Shown in pieces: positions 49,621 to 58,760 of a DNA stretch of 64,000 bases. The position numbers and the translations under genes are program-made. Position 1 is the first letter of the stretch; every line of letters begins with the position of its first letter. The notes beneath the pieces were generated by a model. That model saw only the letters and a list, made by a program, of their open reading frames with translations, searched no databases and had not been told where the DNA came from. Origin of the DNA: Comamonas sp. Its GTDB lineage: Bacteria; Pseudomonadota; Gammaproteobacteria; Burkholderiales; Burkholderiaceae_C. Location: assembly GCF_009360615.1 (NCBI RefSeq), contig NZ_SPEY01000017.1:178769-242768 (forward strand), given 5' to 3'.

Positions 49621-49636
49621 TAATTGGAGAAATTTT

Positions 49637-50614
49637 ATGAAGTTACATAAGCTTTTCATTGGTTTAGCTTTAGCTGTAGGGGTTGCAAATGTTCCTGCTG
49701 CTTATGCTGATGGGCAAATATTTAGGAATGCAAATGAAATTCCTCCACCGAGCAATCTATCTAATGGGAACTATATCCCATTGCCGCAAAATAAAAATGC
49801 GCCAAATACAAATAATTTGCCGGCTAATTTTCAGTCGGGAGCAAATGCCCGAACTCAGGTGGCTAGATTACCGCAAGATTCATTAACTAATGCATCAATG
49901 ATAGCCCAACAACCCATTTCGTTGGATCAGGCTAATTTAAAGCAACAAACAGTTCAGATTGATAATGATGATACGCATGTAGTCCCTGTGTCAGCATCAA
50001 ATATGAACCGAATTTCAACTCCATTTCGAAATCCAATTGTACTTGTGAATGGTGGGGCTAAATATAAAGTTGTTGGTCAAGATGTCTATGTTGTCATGGA
50101 GAGTGATCAACCAATTGGTGTATACATCCGTGAAGATGACAACCTTGCTAATAATTCTCCTGTAGCTTCATTGACCTTGGTACCTAAGGCTGTACCTCCG
50201 CAAAATATTGCAGTGGTATTAGAAAACTCAATGAAAGAACGTCTTACGAATCCAAATGCAAAAATTGCATCAGATTATACAGATGTTATCCGCCAAACTC
50301 TCGGAACGATCGCTCAGAAAAAATTACCTGATGGCTATTCACGTTCGAATGTCAATGAAAAAACAATTGCGCGTGTGGGGGCTGTAACACTACAACCTAA
50401 GGTCCTTTATTCAGGTGTTGAACATAATGTTTATGTATATCAAGCACGTAATGTAACTGGTCAATACGTTGAATTAAGTGAACCTTCTTTTTGGCATAAA
50501 GGAGTTCGAGCGGTTGCTTTTAATGACGGAAAAATTCGTCTAGCTCCTAATGATACAACTGAAATTCTTATCCTTGCTGATGTCGGCAACGGTGAAGATT
50601 CTATTTACGATTAA
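49637..50614 (+). CDS. traK: TraK, outer-membrane core protein (VirB9-like)
   Basis: 325 aa from the ATG behind GGAG; signal peptide with AYA cleavage (about residue 22). Asn/Pro-rich N-terminal part, then the secretin-like TraK domain (VEHNVYVYQARNVTGQYVEL near the end). With TraV and TraB it builds the outer-membrane ring. A longer frame upstream is not needed. Confidence 0.85.
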   Translation: MKLHKLFIGLALAVGVANVPAAYADGQIFRNANEIPPPSNLSNGNYIPLPQNKNAPNTNNLPANFQSGANARTQVARLPQDSLTNASMIAQQPISLDQANLKQQTVQIDNDDTHVVPVSASNMNRISTPFRNPIVLVNGGAKYKVVGQDVYVVMESDQPIGVYIREDDNLANNSPVASLTLVPKAVPPQNIAVVLENSMKERLTNPNAKIASDYTDVIRQTLGTIAQKKLPDGYSRSNVNEKTIARVGAVTLQPKVLYSGVEHNVYVYQARNVTGQYVELSEPSFWHKGVRAVAFNDGKIRLAPNDTTEILILADVGNGEDSIYD

Positions 50615-50628
50615 CCGGAGTCGATAAG

Positions 50629-52023
50629 ATGAGTTTTAAAGAAAATATGCAGACACAATTTGCTGATATAAAGCAAAAATGGCATGAATTAGACCCTTTT
50701 AAACGCCGTATTATCATGGCAATGGTTTTCATTGGTTTGCTAACTTTTGTAATTTTATATCTTGGCGAAAAGCGGGCTAAGGAAAGTGAAGAAAAAGCTA
50801 ATGCAGAAATCACAGTAGCAGATGAGCTTCAAACAGATCAATTGGTCCAACCAAAAGTCGGTGAGGTTGGTATCGATGATTTACGTGGGATGACTCAATC
50901 CGAACTAGAGCGTCAAAGACAACAACAAGAAGCTTTAATACAAAACCAAGAGCAAATTACTAATGATTATAAAACTGGTAATCAGGCTGTAGGTCAAAGT
51001 GTTTCTGATCTGTCTCGTCAATTGGCTTCTGTTACAGATGAAGTTAAACAGCTTAAGTTAGGCAATCAAGCGGGTGGTGCAAATGGGGTAAGTTTACCTC
51101 CATTACAAGGTATTGATCCAAACATGGACCAAGCATACCAAAACAATAATCAAAACCAAAGTGGTGTACCTGATTTGGGTTCAGCTCCAATGGTTAATCC
51201 AAATGATCCTGCTTTGAATAGCCTTCCAGATAATTCAGTTGCTCCACGTCCAATTGAAAATTCTGATCCATTCCAAATAATTAGAAGTGGTAAGGATGCT
51301 AGTAAGTTTCAAAGTAATGGATACCGCAGCAGCAGTAATGCTAGTGCAAAAAAGGATGTTTTGTCTGTTCAGGCTAAATTGTTGATTGAACATGGCTTGC
51401 CTACCGGAAGTATGATCCAAGGCGTTTTAATAAACGGTATGGACGCAACCGCAGGACGGGGAAAGGGAAACGCAGTACCGGCATTGGTTCGTGTGAAGAA
51501 GGATGCTGTACTGCCTAACCGCTATATTCAGGCTGTTAAAGAGTGCTTCATCATTGTTTCTGGAGTCGGTAATTTGGCAACAGAGCGAGCAGAAATGCGT
51601 GGTGAGACAATCTCATGCATATTTAAAGATGGAGCTGTCGTTGATGGTCCATTATCAGCTTATGTTGTGGGTGAAGATGGTAAAAGTGGATTGCGCGGAC
51701 GAGTTGTTTCTAAGCAAGGTTCTGTAATTGCGCGTTCAATTGCTGCCGGATTCTTTGGTGGATTAGGTAAACAACTTGCACCAAGTCAAGTTCCAACTTT
51801 GGATATTTCTGGTAGTGATGAAACTAAATATCAAGTTCCAAATGTAGGGAATGCTTCAAAAATTGCATTGGCAAATGGTATGGGAAGCAGCTTGGATCGC
51901 GTTGCTAACTTCTATATGGACTTGGCTGAACAGATGGTACCTGTAATTGAGATTGATGCCGGTCGTCAAGTAACTCTAATTCTGAACAATAAATTTCAAG
52001 CTCAAGAAGGAAATGGAAAATGA
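50629..52023 (+). CDS. traB: TraB, channel scaffold (VirB10-like)
   Basis: 464 aa. Membrane segment about 23-44, a long Gln/Asn-rich coiled-coil-like region, and the C-terminal VirB10 domain from about residue 240 (LPTGSMIQGVLINGMDATAG; LSAYVVGEDGKSGLRGRVVS). Spans the periplasm between both membranes. Overlaps traV by 4 nt. Confidence 0.9.
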   Translation: MSFKENMQTQFADIKQKWHELDPFKRRIIMAMVFIGLLTFVILYLGEKRAKESEEKANAEITVADELQTDQLVQPKVGEVGIDDLRGMTQSELERQRQQQEALIQNQEQITNDYKTGNQAVGQSVSDLSRQLASVTDEVKQLKLGNQAGGANGVSLPPLQGIDPNMDQAYQNNNQNQSGVPDLGSAPMVNPNDPALNSLPDNSVAPRPIENSDPFQIIRSGKDASKFQSNGYRSSSNASAKKDVLSVQAKLLIEHGLPTGSMIQGVLINGMDATAGRGKGNAVPALVRVKKDAVLPNRYIQAVKECFIIVSGVGNLATERAEMRGETISCIFKDGAVVDGPLSAYVVGEDGKSGLRGRVVSKQGSVIARSIAAGFFGGLGKQLAPSQVPTLDISGSDETKYQVPNVGNASKIALANGMGSSLDRVANFYMDLAEQMVPVIEIDAGRQVTLILNNKFQAQEGNGK

Positions 52024-52688
52024 AAAAACAACATTTTATAGCTATTAGTGCTTTGGCATTTCTAACAACAGCTTGTACAGGTTTTCAGGGTAAATATGGT
52101 TGTTCTGGGCTTCCTGACGGTATTGTTTGTAAAACACCAATGCAAGTGTATGAGCAAACGAATAGTGATGATCGAATTGGTGTATATCAAGCTGATTTAG
52201 ATGGTGAAACTACACGAAAGTCGAAATATGATAAAGGTTCTAAAAAAACTACCGCATCTCAGGGTGAGCAAATGGTTAACTTATTTGCTAAACCTCAATT
52301 TCAAGCGGCTTCATCGCCAATGCCAGTATTAGAGCAACCTAAAGTACTCCGAATTTGGGTAGCACCATGGAAAGATGAAAACGAAACTTTGAACTGGTCA
52401 TCTTATTTATTTACTGAAATCACTCCACGCCGTTGGAATTTTGGTGATTCGGTAATGCGTAACACTCCTGTAACTGCCCCTAATAAAGCTGATTATATGT
52501 CTCCGAGTACTACTACTCCGGCTCCGAGTGGAGATGGCAACGCAGCTAATTCTGAGGCAAATCAAATCATGGGTATGAATAACCAAGTTCCAGATCAAGA
52601 AAGTCAGCAACAAGGTCAGGTAAATCAAGTACAAGCACCAGAAATGCAAAGACAGCAACAACTAGCAGAAAACGGTGGGTTCAATTAA
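52020..52688 (+). CDS. traV: TraV, outer-membrane lipoprotein (VirB7-like)
   Basis: 222 aa. Lipobox TTAC (Cys about 19) then GKYGCSGLPDGIVCKTPMQV, the TraV Cys pattern. Gln-rich C-terminus. Partner of TraK and TraB in the outer-membrane complex. It ends at a terminator, so the first operon part stops here. Confidence 0.85.
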   Translation: MKKQHFIAISALAFLTTACTGFQGKYGCSGLPDGIVCKTPMQVYEQTNSDDRIGVYQADLDGETTRKSKYDKGSKKTTASQGEQMVNLFAKPQFQAASSPMPVLEQPKVLRIWVAPWKDENETLNWSSYLFTEITPRRWNFGDSVMRNTPVTAPNKADYMSPSTTTPAPSGDGNAANSEANQIMGMNNQVPDQESQQQGQVNQVQAPEMQRQQQLAENGGFN

Positions 52689-52710
52689 AAGAAAATATTG
52701 AACAAAACAA

Positions 52711-52740
52711 AGCCCGATTTAATCGGGTTTTATTTTTTTT
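52711..52740 (+). terminator. Rho-independent terminator after traV
   Basis: CCCGAT-TTA-ATCGGG followed by TTTTATTTTTTTT. Confidence 0.85.
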
Positions 52741-52879
52741 AAATTTATTAAAATTAATAAAACATTTCTTAAACTTTTTTGTTATTTATATCTAGCATTA
52801 ATAAAAAAAAGATGTAAAATTCTTAAATGCGGGTTTGAGAGTCCTGCATAAACAGCCATCAATAAGTAAAGGAATTGCC

Positions 52880-53269
52880 ATGCAATTAGTTCTAAAAAAA
52901 TTCAATTTCGCTGATCTTGCATCTAACAAAGTTGCTCGTTTAATGTCTTACGTTACATTAGCTTTTGTTGCGGTGCTTATGTTCGCTGTACTTAACGAAT
53001 CATCTGCTATTACAGAAGCGCAGCTTAAAACTGCTTCAACGGGTGGTGCTGATAAGTCTGGTACAGTAATGAATACCCCTGTTTTATGGGTAATTAACTT
53101 CCTGAAAGGAACCGGTGGTTTATTCGCAACTGTGTTAGCTTTCGTAGTTGGTCTATATGGTGCGATCTTCGCTAAATCTTTAATGACAATCATGATCGCG
53201 GTTGGTATTGGTATTGCAGCAGTTTTCGGTCCTGCAATTTTAATGTCAATCTTCGGTGCTGCAATCTAA
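52880..53269 (+). CDS. traA: Pilin-like protein (TraA candidate)
   Basis: 129 aa from the ATG behind AAAGGA. Basic N-terminus, hydrophobic segment (about 20-40), Gly/Thr loop, then two long Ala/Ile/Gly hydrophobic segments separated by AKS. This fits a TraA/TrhA-type propilin with a long leader. In F the gene is first; here it lies between traV and traC, alone between two terminators, which would allow separate strong expression. Confidence 0.7.
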   Translation: MQLVLKKFNFADLASNKVARLMSYVTLAFVAVLMFAVLNESSAITEAQLKTASTGGADKSGTVMNTPVLWVINFLKGTGGLFATVLAFVVGLYGAIFAKSLMTIMIAVGIGIAAVFGPAILMSIFGAAI

Positions 53270-53292
53270 GTTATCTTAAATTGCTTCTATCA

Positions 53293-53317
53293 AAACTCGC
53301 GTAAAGCGAGTTTTTTT
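53293..53317 (+). terminator. Rho-independent terminator after the pilin gene
   Basis: AAACTCGC-GTAAA-GCGAGTTT then TTTTA. The following AT-rich 200 nt (to 53553) presumably contains the traC promoter. Confidence 0.8.
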
Positions 53318-53553
53318 ATATCTAAAAATTAAGTTATCGCCTCATCAAGCTTGCAAAGCATAGATTTCATTAGCATTACTGAAAAATATACAGACCTAAG
53401 AGAAACTAAAAATCAGTAATTCACATCAAATCTATAGCCTGAATTTCTTCTCGATATAATTAATTATTAATAAAACAATTTATTTTATTGTGGATATTTA
53501 TAATAAAATATTTATAATAATTAAAATATTTAATATACAATTTCGGATGTGTT

Positions 53554-56130
53554 ATGCAACTAAAAGCTTCTGTCATCGATAAGATGCTACACCGATACCG
53601 TTTATCAGACCTGACACCAGTTAAGAGTCCTACAGAGGATAATTTCTTTTACTGTGAGAATAATAAGAAACAGTCATACATTGGTGCATGCTTCATGGCA
53701 ACACCGCTCAATGGTATGAATGACCAAGGGTATGACCAATTTGTAAGTGCAATTTCGGTTAAGCTACCTCCAAACTCAATAATTCAAATCTCCCATCCAT
53801 CAACCAATCATGTTGATGACCAGATTGACAATTACTATGAAAATAAATATCGAGCAATTAACGAAAATTTTGGACTAACTCAAAAACAAAAAGAGAATTT
53901 ACACTCAATTGTGTTAAGAAGAACTGAATCGCTCAGAGAGGCTAAGAGTGTTCCTCCAATACCCGCAAACGGAATTACTTTAAGACAATCACGTATTTTA
54001 GTTTCCGTGAAAGTACCTGCCGACTTGCAATTAAGTGAATTTGATTTACAAAGAAGCAAGGAGCTGATTCTTACAGTATATGAGACTCTTAAGAGTTCTG
54101 TATTACCAGACTTAAAACAACTCAGTAAAAATGAATATTTGGCACAGTTAAGAGCAATTATTTTCCCTTTTGAGCCACTAGACTATAATTATGATGAGTT
54201 CCAAGATATATCAGCACAAGTATTTAAAAAGACTACAGAAACCGATAACAGCGACCCTACCATAACTAAGATAGGTGATTCTTATTTATCAGTACTTTCT
54301 GTCGATGCCTTGCCTAGCCCAAATACAATTGCATTGACCAATTTGTTAGTTGGAGACCCTAAAGGGACAACCCAACAAGTAGGTTGCCCGTATCTTATTA
54401 ATTGCACAATCATTATTCCAGATACTCAAGAAGAAAATCAAAGAATCGATTTTGACTATGCACAAACTGATGATACAGCTACACCTTGGGCTAGAAAATT
54501 CTCACCAAAATTAGTTGATAGATTAAATGGGTTAAAGCTATTACGTGACGTAACTAAGCGAGGAGAAACACCTTGTCGGCTATTCTTTAATATTACCTTA
54601 TTCAGTAAAGATAAGAATAAATTACCCCGAATTGCATCAGTTTTAGATGCTTATTATAGTTCGAAAAATTTAAAAGTCGTAGCTGATAGTAAGATCGTTT
54701 TACCCCTTTTTTGGAATTCTTTACCTTTATATCCAAGCATAGAATCTTTAAAAAATACAAGCCGAACTTCTCGAATGACAACATATCGTGCGGGAACATT
54801 TGCTCCATTATTTGCTGATTTCCAAAATCTTAGAGGCGATTTTAGTCAGATATATTATACCCGTAGGGGTAATATTTTTGGATTTGATCCGATGGCAGGA
54901 CAAAACCATAATGGTATGGTTTTTGGTTCTTCCGGTGGTGGTAAATCTGTATTTGGTCAAAACTTCTTATCACAAGAGTTTGAGTCTGGTGCCTTAATTC
55001 GCATTATTGATGAGGGACAATCATATAAAAAATTATGCAAAGCACTTGGTGGTACGTTCATTGAATTTACGGACCATAGTGATGTTTGTTTAAACCCATT
55101 CACTTTGGTTGAAGATATAAATGAGGAAGTAGATCAGTTAGCTCGTGTAGTAAAACAAATGGCTTCACCGACTGAAAATTTAGGTGACTTTGCGATGTCT
55201 AAAATTAAGCAGGCTATTAAGTCTGTATTTAGTAAAAGTGCGCAAAAAACTACAATTACGGATATAGCTGACTTCTTTCTGGTGCAAGAAGAAGAAGAAA
55301 TTCGAAAACTCGGTACTCAGTTATTCGAGTTTACCGAAGATGGATCATACGGGAAATATTTTAATGGAGATAATAATCTCGATTTAAATGCTCAGATGGT
55401 TGTTCTTGAGTTAGAAGCTTTAAAAACCAAACCACAACTAAAGACAGTTGTGATGATGATGCTTTGTACTAAAATTCAAGAGGATATGTATCGTAACTTT
55501 AACTACTCAAGAAAGTTCGTATTTTTTGAAGAAGTTACAAGTTACTTTCAAGATCCTCTTGTTGGTGCATTCATTGCTGATTTCTATGAACGGATTCGTA
55601 AATACCGTGGGGGATGTTGGTTAGTAACCCAGAATGCAGAGAAGATTCAAGAGTCAGCCGCACTTGGTAAAGTTATGACTAATGCAAACTATATGGTCTA
55701 TCTTCCTTATGTTGCAGAACAAATCGACATAATGGCTGATAAAAAACTTATTAAAAATGATAGTTATATTATAGATACATATAAATCACTGCGATTGGCA
55801 AAAGGTGTATATTCAGAAGCAATGATTTTTGAAAATAGCACAGAAAATGTTTCTGTTATCAGAACAATTCTAAATGATTATGAAAAAATATTATATTCAT
55901 CTAGTGAGGAATATTTTAGACCTTTCTTAGATAGAATTGATGCAGGTGAGGATATTGCTGATATTATTGATTCTTATCTAGGTTTAGAGATTAAGAAGAA
56001 AAACCTAACTAAAGCTCATTCTAATCAGGATATTAATGAAATTAAAGCACGTATTCAAAGTGGCGAGAATATCGATCAAGTACTAAGTGAATATAAGCGA
56101 AATCTCCTCAACATTGAAAAAAATCATTAA
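53554..56130 (+). CDS. traC: TraC, T4SS ATPase (VirB4-like)
   Basis: 858 aa. Walker A GSSGGGKSVF (about 458) and Walker B FVFFEEV (about 656), with a Glu where an Asp is usual. VirB4/TraC domain order, and YERIRKYRGGCWLVTQNAEK near the end is typical. Energises pilus assembly at the inner membrane. GGATG precedes the ATG. More AT-rich than the first tra genes. Confidence 0.9.
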   Translation: MQLKASVIDKMLHRYRLSDLTPVKSPTEDNFFYCENNKKQSYIGACFMATPLNGMNDQGYDQFVSAISVKLPPNSIIQISHPSTNHVDDQIDNYYENKYRAINENFGLTQKQKENLHSIVLRRTESLREAKSVPPIPANGITLRQSRILVSVKVPADLQLSEFDLQRSKELILTVYETLKSSVLPDLKQLSKNEYLAQLRAIIFPFEPLDYNYDEFQDISAQVFKKTTETDNSDPTITKIGDSYLSVLSVDALPSPNTIALTNLLVGDPKGTTQQVGCPYLINCTIIIPDTQEENQRIDFDYAQTDDTATPWARKFSPKLVDRLNGLKLLRDVTKRGETPCRLFFNITLFSKDKNKLPRIASVLDAYYSSKNLKVVADSKIVLPLFWNSLPLYPSIESLKNTSRTSRMTTYRAGTFAPLFADFQNLRGDFSQIYYTRRGNIFGFDPMAGQNHNGMVFGSSGGGKSVFGQNFLSQEFESGALIRIIDEGQSYKKLCKALGGTFIEFTDHSDVCLNPFTLVEDINEEVDQLARVVKQMASPTENLGDFAMSKIKQAIKSVFSKSAQKTTITDIADFFLVQEEEEIRKLGTQLFEFTEDGSYGKYFNGDNNLDLNAQMVVLELEALKTKPQLKTVVMMMLCTKIQEDMYRNFNYSRKFVFFEEVTSYFQDPLVGAFIADFYERIRKYRGGCWLVTQNAEKIQESAALGKVMTNANYMVYLPYVAEQIDIMADKKLIKNDSYIIDTYKSLRLAKGVYSEAMIFENSTENVSVIRTILNDYEKILYSSSEEYFRPFLDRIDAGEDIADIIDSYLGLEIKKKNLTKAHSNQDINEIKARIQSGENIDQVLSEYKRNLLNIEKNH

Positions 56131-56142
56131 TAGGATAAGATT

Positions 56143-57012
56143 ATGAATGAAATTAGTGTTAATACCCCTATCTTTGAAGAAGCGAAAGAAGAAGGGGTTT
56201 ATAATAAAAATAAGATTGTTAGATTGATTAATAATCTTATTGAACCTGAACAATTAAATGATTCGGATGAAACAGTATTAGGTGGAGTTCTGCTGTCGAT
56301 CAATGATAGTGACACTAAAAATTTAAACTTAATTCAATTGATTAATAAGATTGAGTTAAATAAAACAAATGCATCAAAAGCTCTAATCGAGAAAATATAT
56401 TCCAACACAAGCATTCGCTTACAAATAGGTGAATACAAAAAAGCGAAAAATAAAGAAAACCGTAAGTGGATTTTTTGGCTATTAATAATTGTAGCTTTGA
56501 TAGGCTTATTATTAGCATATAAATTTAACTTAATTAAGCTCCCAATCTCACCCGCTAAAGAAGGAGCAAAGGTTGTTGTACTTGATACTGCAAGGTTAGC
56601 ATACTCGGCTACAGTTCCTTACATGAATATGCAGCTTTCGCCTGATCAAGCTCAAAAAATATCGATTCAGTATCGTAATAACTTACAGAAAGAAATTAAA
56701 AAGTACGTTGATAATGGTTATATCATTATTAACAGAAGTAATGTCTATGTTACTTCTGAATCTAATGACATTACTGACAAACTCATTAAGGATTTAGGTT
56801 TAAAACCTATTGCCCGAGAAAAATTTGATGCGGATTATTCGAATCAACAAAAATATGATGTGCTAAAAAACTTCGCACAATTAAATGTTGGTGACTATGA
56901 GAATGAGGCTTTAAATGATGCAAATAAAACTCTGAATGAACAAGCTCAAAAACAGCTAGATAATTCTCAAATCATTACAAATAATGAAGGTCAATCTATA
57001 GATTTAGAATAG
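56143..57012 (+). CDS. TrbI-like F-type protein
   Basis: 289 aa. Soluble N-terminal ~105 residues, one membrane segment (about 108-126), then a periplasmic region VVVLDTARLAYSATVPYMNM + QLSPDQAQ that resembles the core of F TrbI. F TrbI is only about 128 aa, so the N-terminal part is extra. Probably involved in pilus dynamics. Right after traC as in related systems. Confidence 0.65.
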   Translation: MNEISVNTPIFEEAKEEGVYNKNKIVRLINNLIEPEQLNDSDETVLGGVLLSINDSDTKNLNLIQLINKIELNKTNASKALIEKIYSNTSIRLQIGEYKKAKNKENRKWIFWLLIIVALIGLLLAYKFNLIKLPISPAKEGAKVVVLDTARLAYSATVPYMNMQLSPDQAQKISIQYRNNLQKEIKKYVDNGYIIINRSNVYVTSESNDITDKLIKDLGLKPIAREKFDADYSNQQKYDVLKNFAQLNVGDYENEALNDANKTLNEQAQKQLDNSQIITNNEGQSIDLE

Positions 57013-57023
57013 TAAATTTGTAG

Positions 57024-57662
57024 ATGAAAAGTAGAGTATTGGTGATGAAATCAAGTCTTAAAAATAATCCAGTTGTTAAATTTATGGTATCACTTGTAAT
57101 GCCATTGTTTGTTTTTTTGAAAGAGTTATTTATTGCTTGTAAAGGTCGCCGATTAACTGTTCTTTGGATGGCTGCCTTATTCTCATTTATATATATTAGT
57201 AGCCAATATTATAGTGTTAAGTTGCAGAATAAGTTTGGGATCGCGGTAGATATAAGTAATATTTCTTCTAATGATCATATAATTTTTAAAGTTAATAAAG
57301 GAATTAGAGACTATAAAGATTTAAAGAAAGGAGAATATATAGCTTTCAAAACTGACAAGTTGGAACCTTTTGTCAGTCAGGATTTTACTATTGTGAAAAA
57401 AGTTATAGGTAAACAAGGTGATCATATTCAGATTGTAGGCTTAAATGTTTTAGTGAATGGAACCAAACATGCTGAACTTAATCCAATCGCTTTGAGCAAG
57501 ATCAATAAATCTGTGAATCAAATGCAAACTGATTATATCGTTCCTGAAAACGCCTTATTTGTTTTGGGTTCATATAAAAGATCGTATGACAGTCGATATT
57601 GGGGAGTCCTGCCAGTTAAACAAGACACCAAATTAGACATTGCTACCCCAATTTTGTTTTAA
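57024..57662 (+). CDS. S26-family signal peptidase-like protein
   Basis: 212 aa (an inner ATG at 57045 is possible). One or two membrane segments at the N-terminus, then NISSNDHIIFKVNKG with the likely Ser nucleophile, IVKKVIGKQGDHI with the Lys base, and YDSRYWGVLP as in the last S26 box. It likely processes the pilin or other Tra precursors. Between the trbI-like gene and traF, as in TrhF/TraF-type loci. Confidence 0.75.
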   Translation: MKSRVLVMKSSLKNNPVVKFMVSLVMPLFVFLKELFIACKGRRLTVLWMAALFSFIYISSQYYSVKLQNKFGIAVDISNISSNDHIIFKVNKGIRDYKDLKKGEYIAFKTDKLEPFVSQDFTIVKKVIGKQGDHIQIVGLNVLVNGTKHAELNPIALSKINKSVNQMQTDYIVPENALFVLGSYKRSYDSRYWGVLPVKQDTKLDIATPILF

Positions 57663-57680
57663 AACAGGAGAATTAGAAAA

Positions 57681-58745
57681 GTGAGAAAGAAAAAATTACT
57701 GGTTCTTGCTGCTTTAGCTCTCCAAGTTACACATGTTTCTTCGGCATTGACTGAACAAAGACAACAAGCTTTAAAGAATCAACCTAATACACAAACCTCT
57801 GAAAATTTTTATGAACGTAGAAGTGAAGGTTGGTATTGGTATGAGGACCCTCAAGCGAAGAAAAAGCAGCAGAAACAAGTGCCACCGACAGTAGTACAGC
57901 AACCTAAAAAAGTTGATATTTATGACCCTAAAACGAATAGATACAACGAACCTATAGTTGTTCAGGCTACTCCCGCTCAGCCCAAACCGTTATCTACTGA
58001 ATGGCTTAAAGTGAATATGCCTAAGGCATTACAAGCTGCCATGGATAATCCTTATGATGAGAATGGTCGTCCAAGTAAAGAGATGGAAACATATATGTAT
58101 TTCCAAAAATTTGCTTTGGATAAGTCTCAAAACTTTGCTAAATCGGCTACAACTTTGACTCAATTAGACCCATTTTTGGATGAAACTAATCGTGTTCCAG
58201 TTGATACCGCATCAAATAGAGTTTTCATGGCTGCTGCGGAAAAAGATAGAAAAGAAATTTTGAATTACCTATCCAAAACAACTGGTTTATGGTTCTTCTA
58301 TGATACAAGTTGCTCATTCTGTACAGCACAATATGAATTTCTAAAAGATTTTAAAGCTGAAAACAATTTTAAAATATTTAATATATCTATGGACGGAAAG
58401 CGTTTGCCGAAAATGGATAACAATGAAATAATATTACCAGATAGAGGGCAGGCAGTTAATCTTCGTTTAAGGATTACTCCATCAATTGTTTTACTTGCAC
58501 CACCAAACAATTTTTATGTAGTTAGCCAAGGGCTAATTACTCAAAGTTCTTTAGAATCAAAGATTTTGTTAGTTGCAGAACAACAAAATCTACTTCCAAA
58601 ACACCTTAAAGATAAGCTTGACCCTTATGCAAAAGGTGTAGTAACACCACAGCAAATGAAACGTATGCAGCAAGTGGAAAAAGAGTTAAATGATGATCCA
58701 ACTAAAATCGTTGATTTAATCAAGAAAGCAGTTGGTAATGAGTAA
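57681..58745 (+). CDS. traF: TraF, thioredoxin-like assembly protein
   Basis: 354 aa with a GTG start behind AGGAG. Signal peptide, EGWYWYEDP near residue 50, and a thioredoxin fold with CSFC (about 211-214) and RITPSIVLLAP as the cis-Pro loop. F TraF often lacks a CxxC, so this copy may be redox active. Acts in the periplasm on disulfide-rich Tra proteins. Confidence 0.85.
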   Translation: MRKKKLLVLAALALQVTHVSSALTEQRQQALKNQPNTQTSENFYERRSEGWYWYEDPQAKKKQQKQVPPTVVQQPKKVDIYDPKTNRYNEPIVVQATPAQPKPLSTEWLKVNMPKALQAAMDNPYDENGRPSKEMETYMYFQKFALDKSQNFAKSATTLTQLDPFLDETNRVPVDTASNRVFMAAAEKDRKEILNYLSKTTGLWFFYDTSCSFCTAQYEFLKDFKAENNFKIFNISMDGKRLPKMDNNEIILPDRGQAVNLRLRITPSIVLLAPPNNFYVVSQGLITQSSLESKILLVAEQQNLLPKHLKDKLDPYAKGVVTPQQMKRMQQVEKELNDDPTKIVDLIKKAVGNE

Positions 58746-58760
58746 TAAGGTTGATTAACT

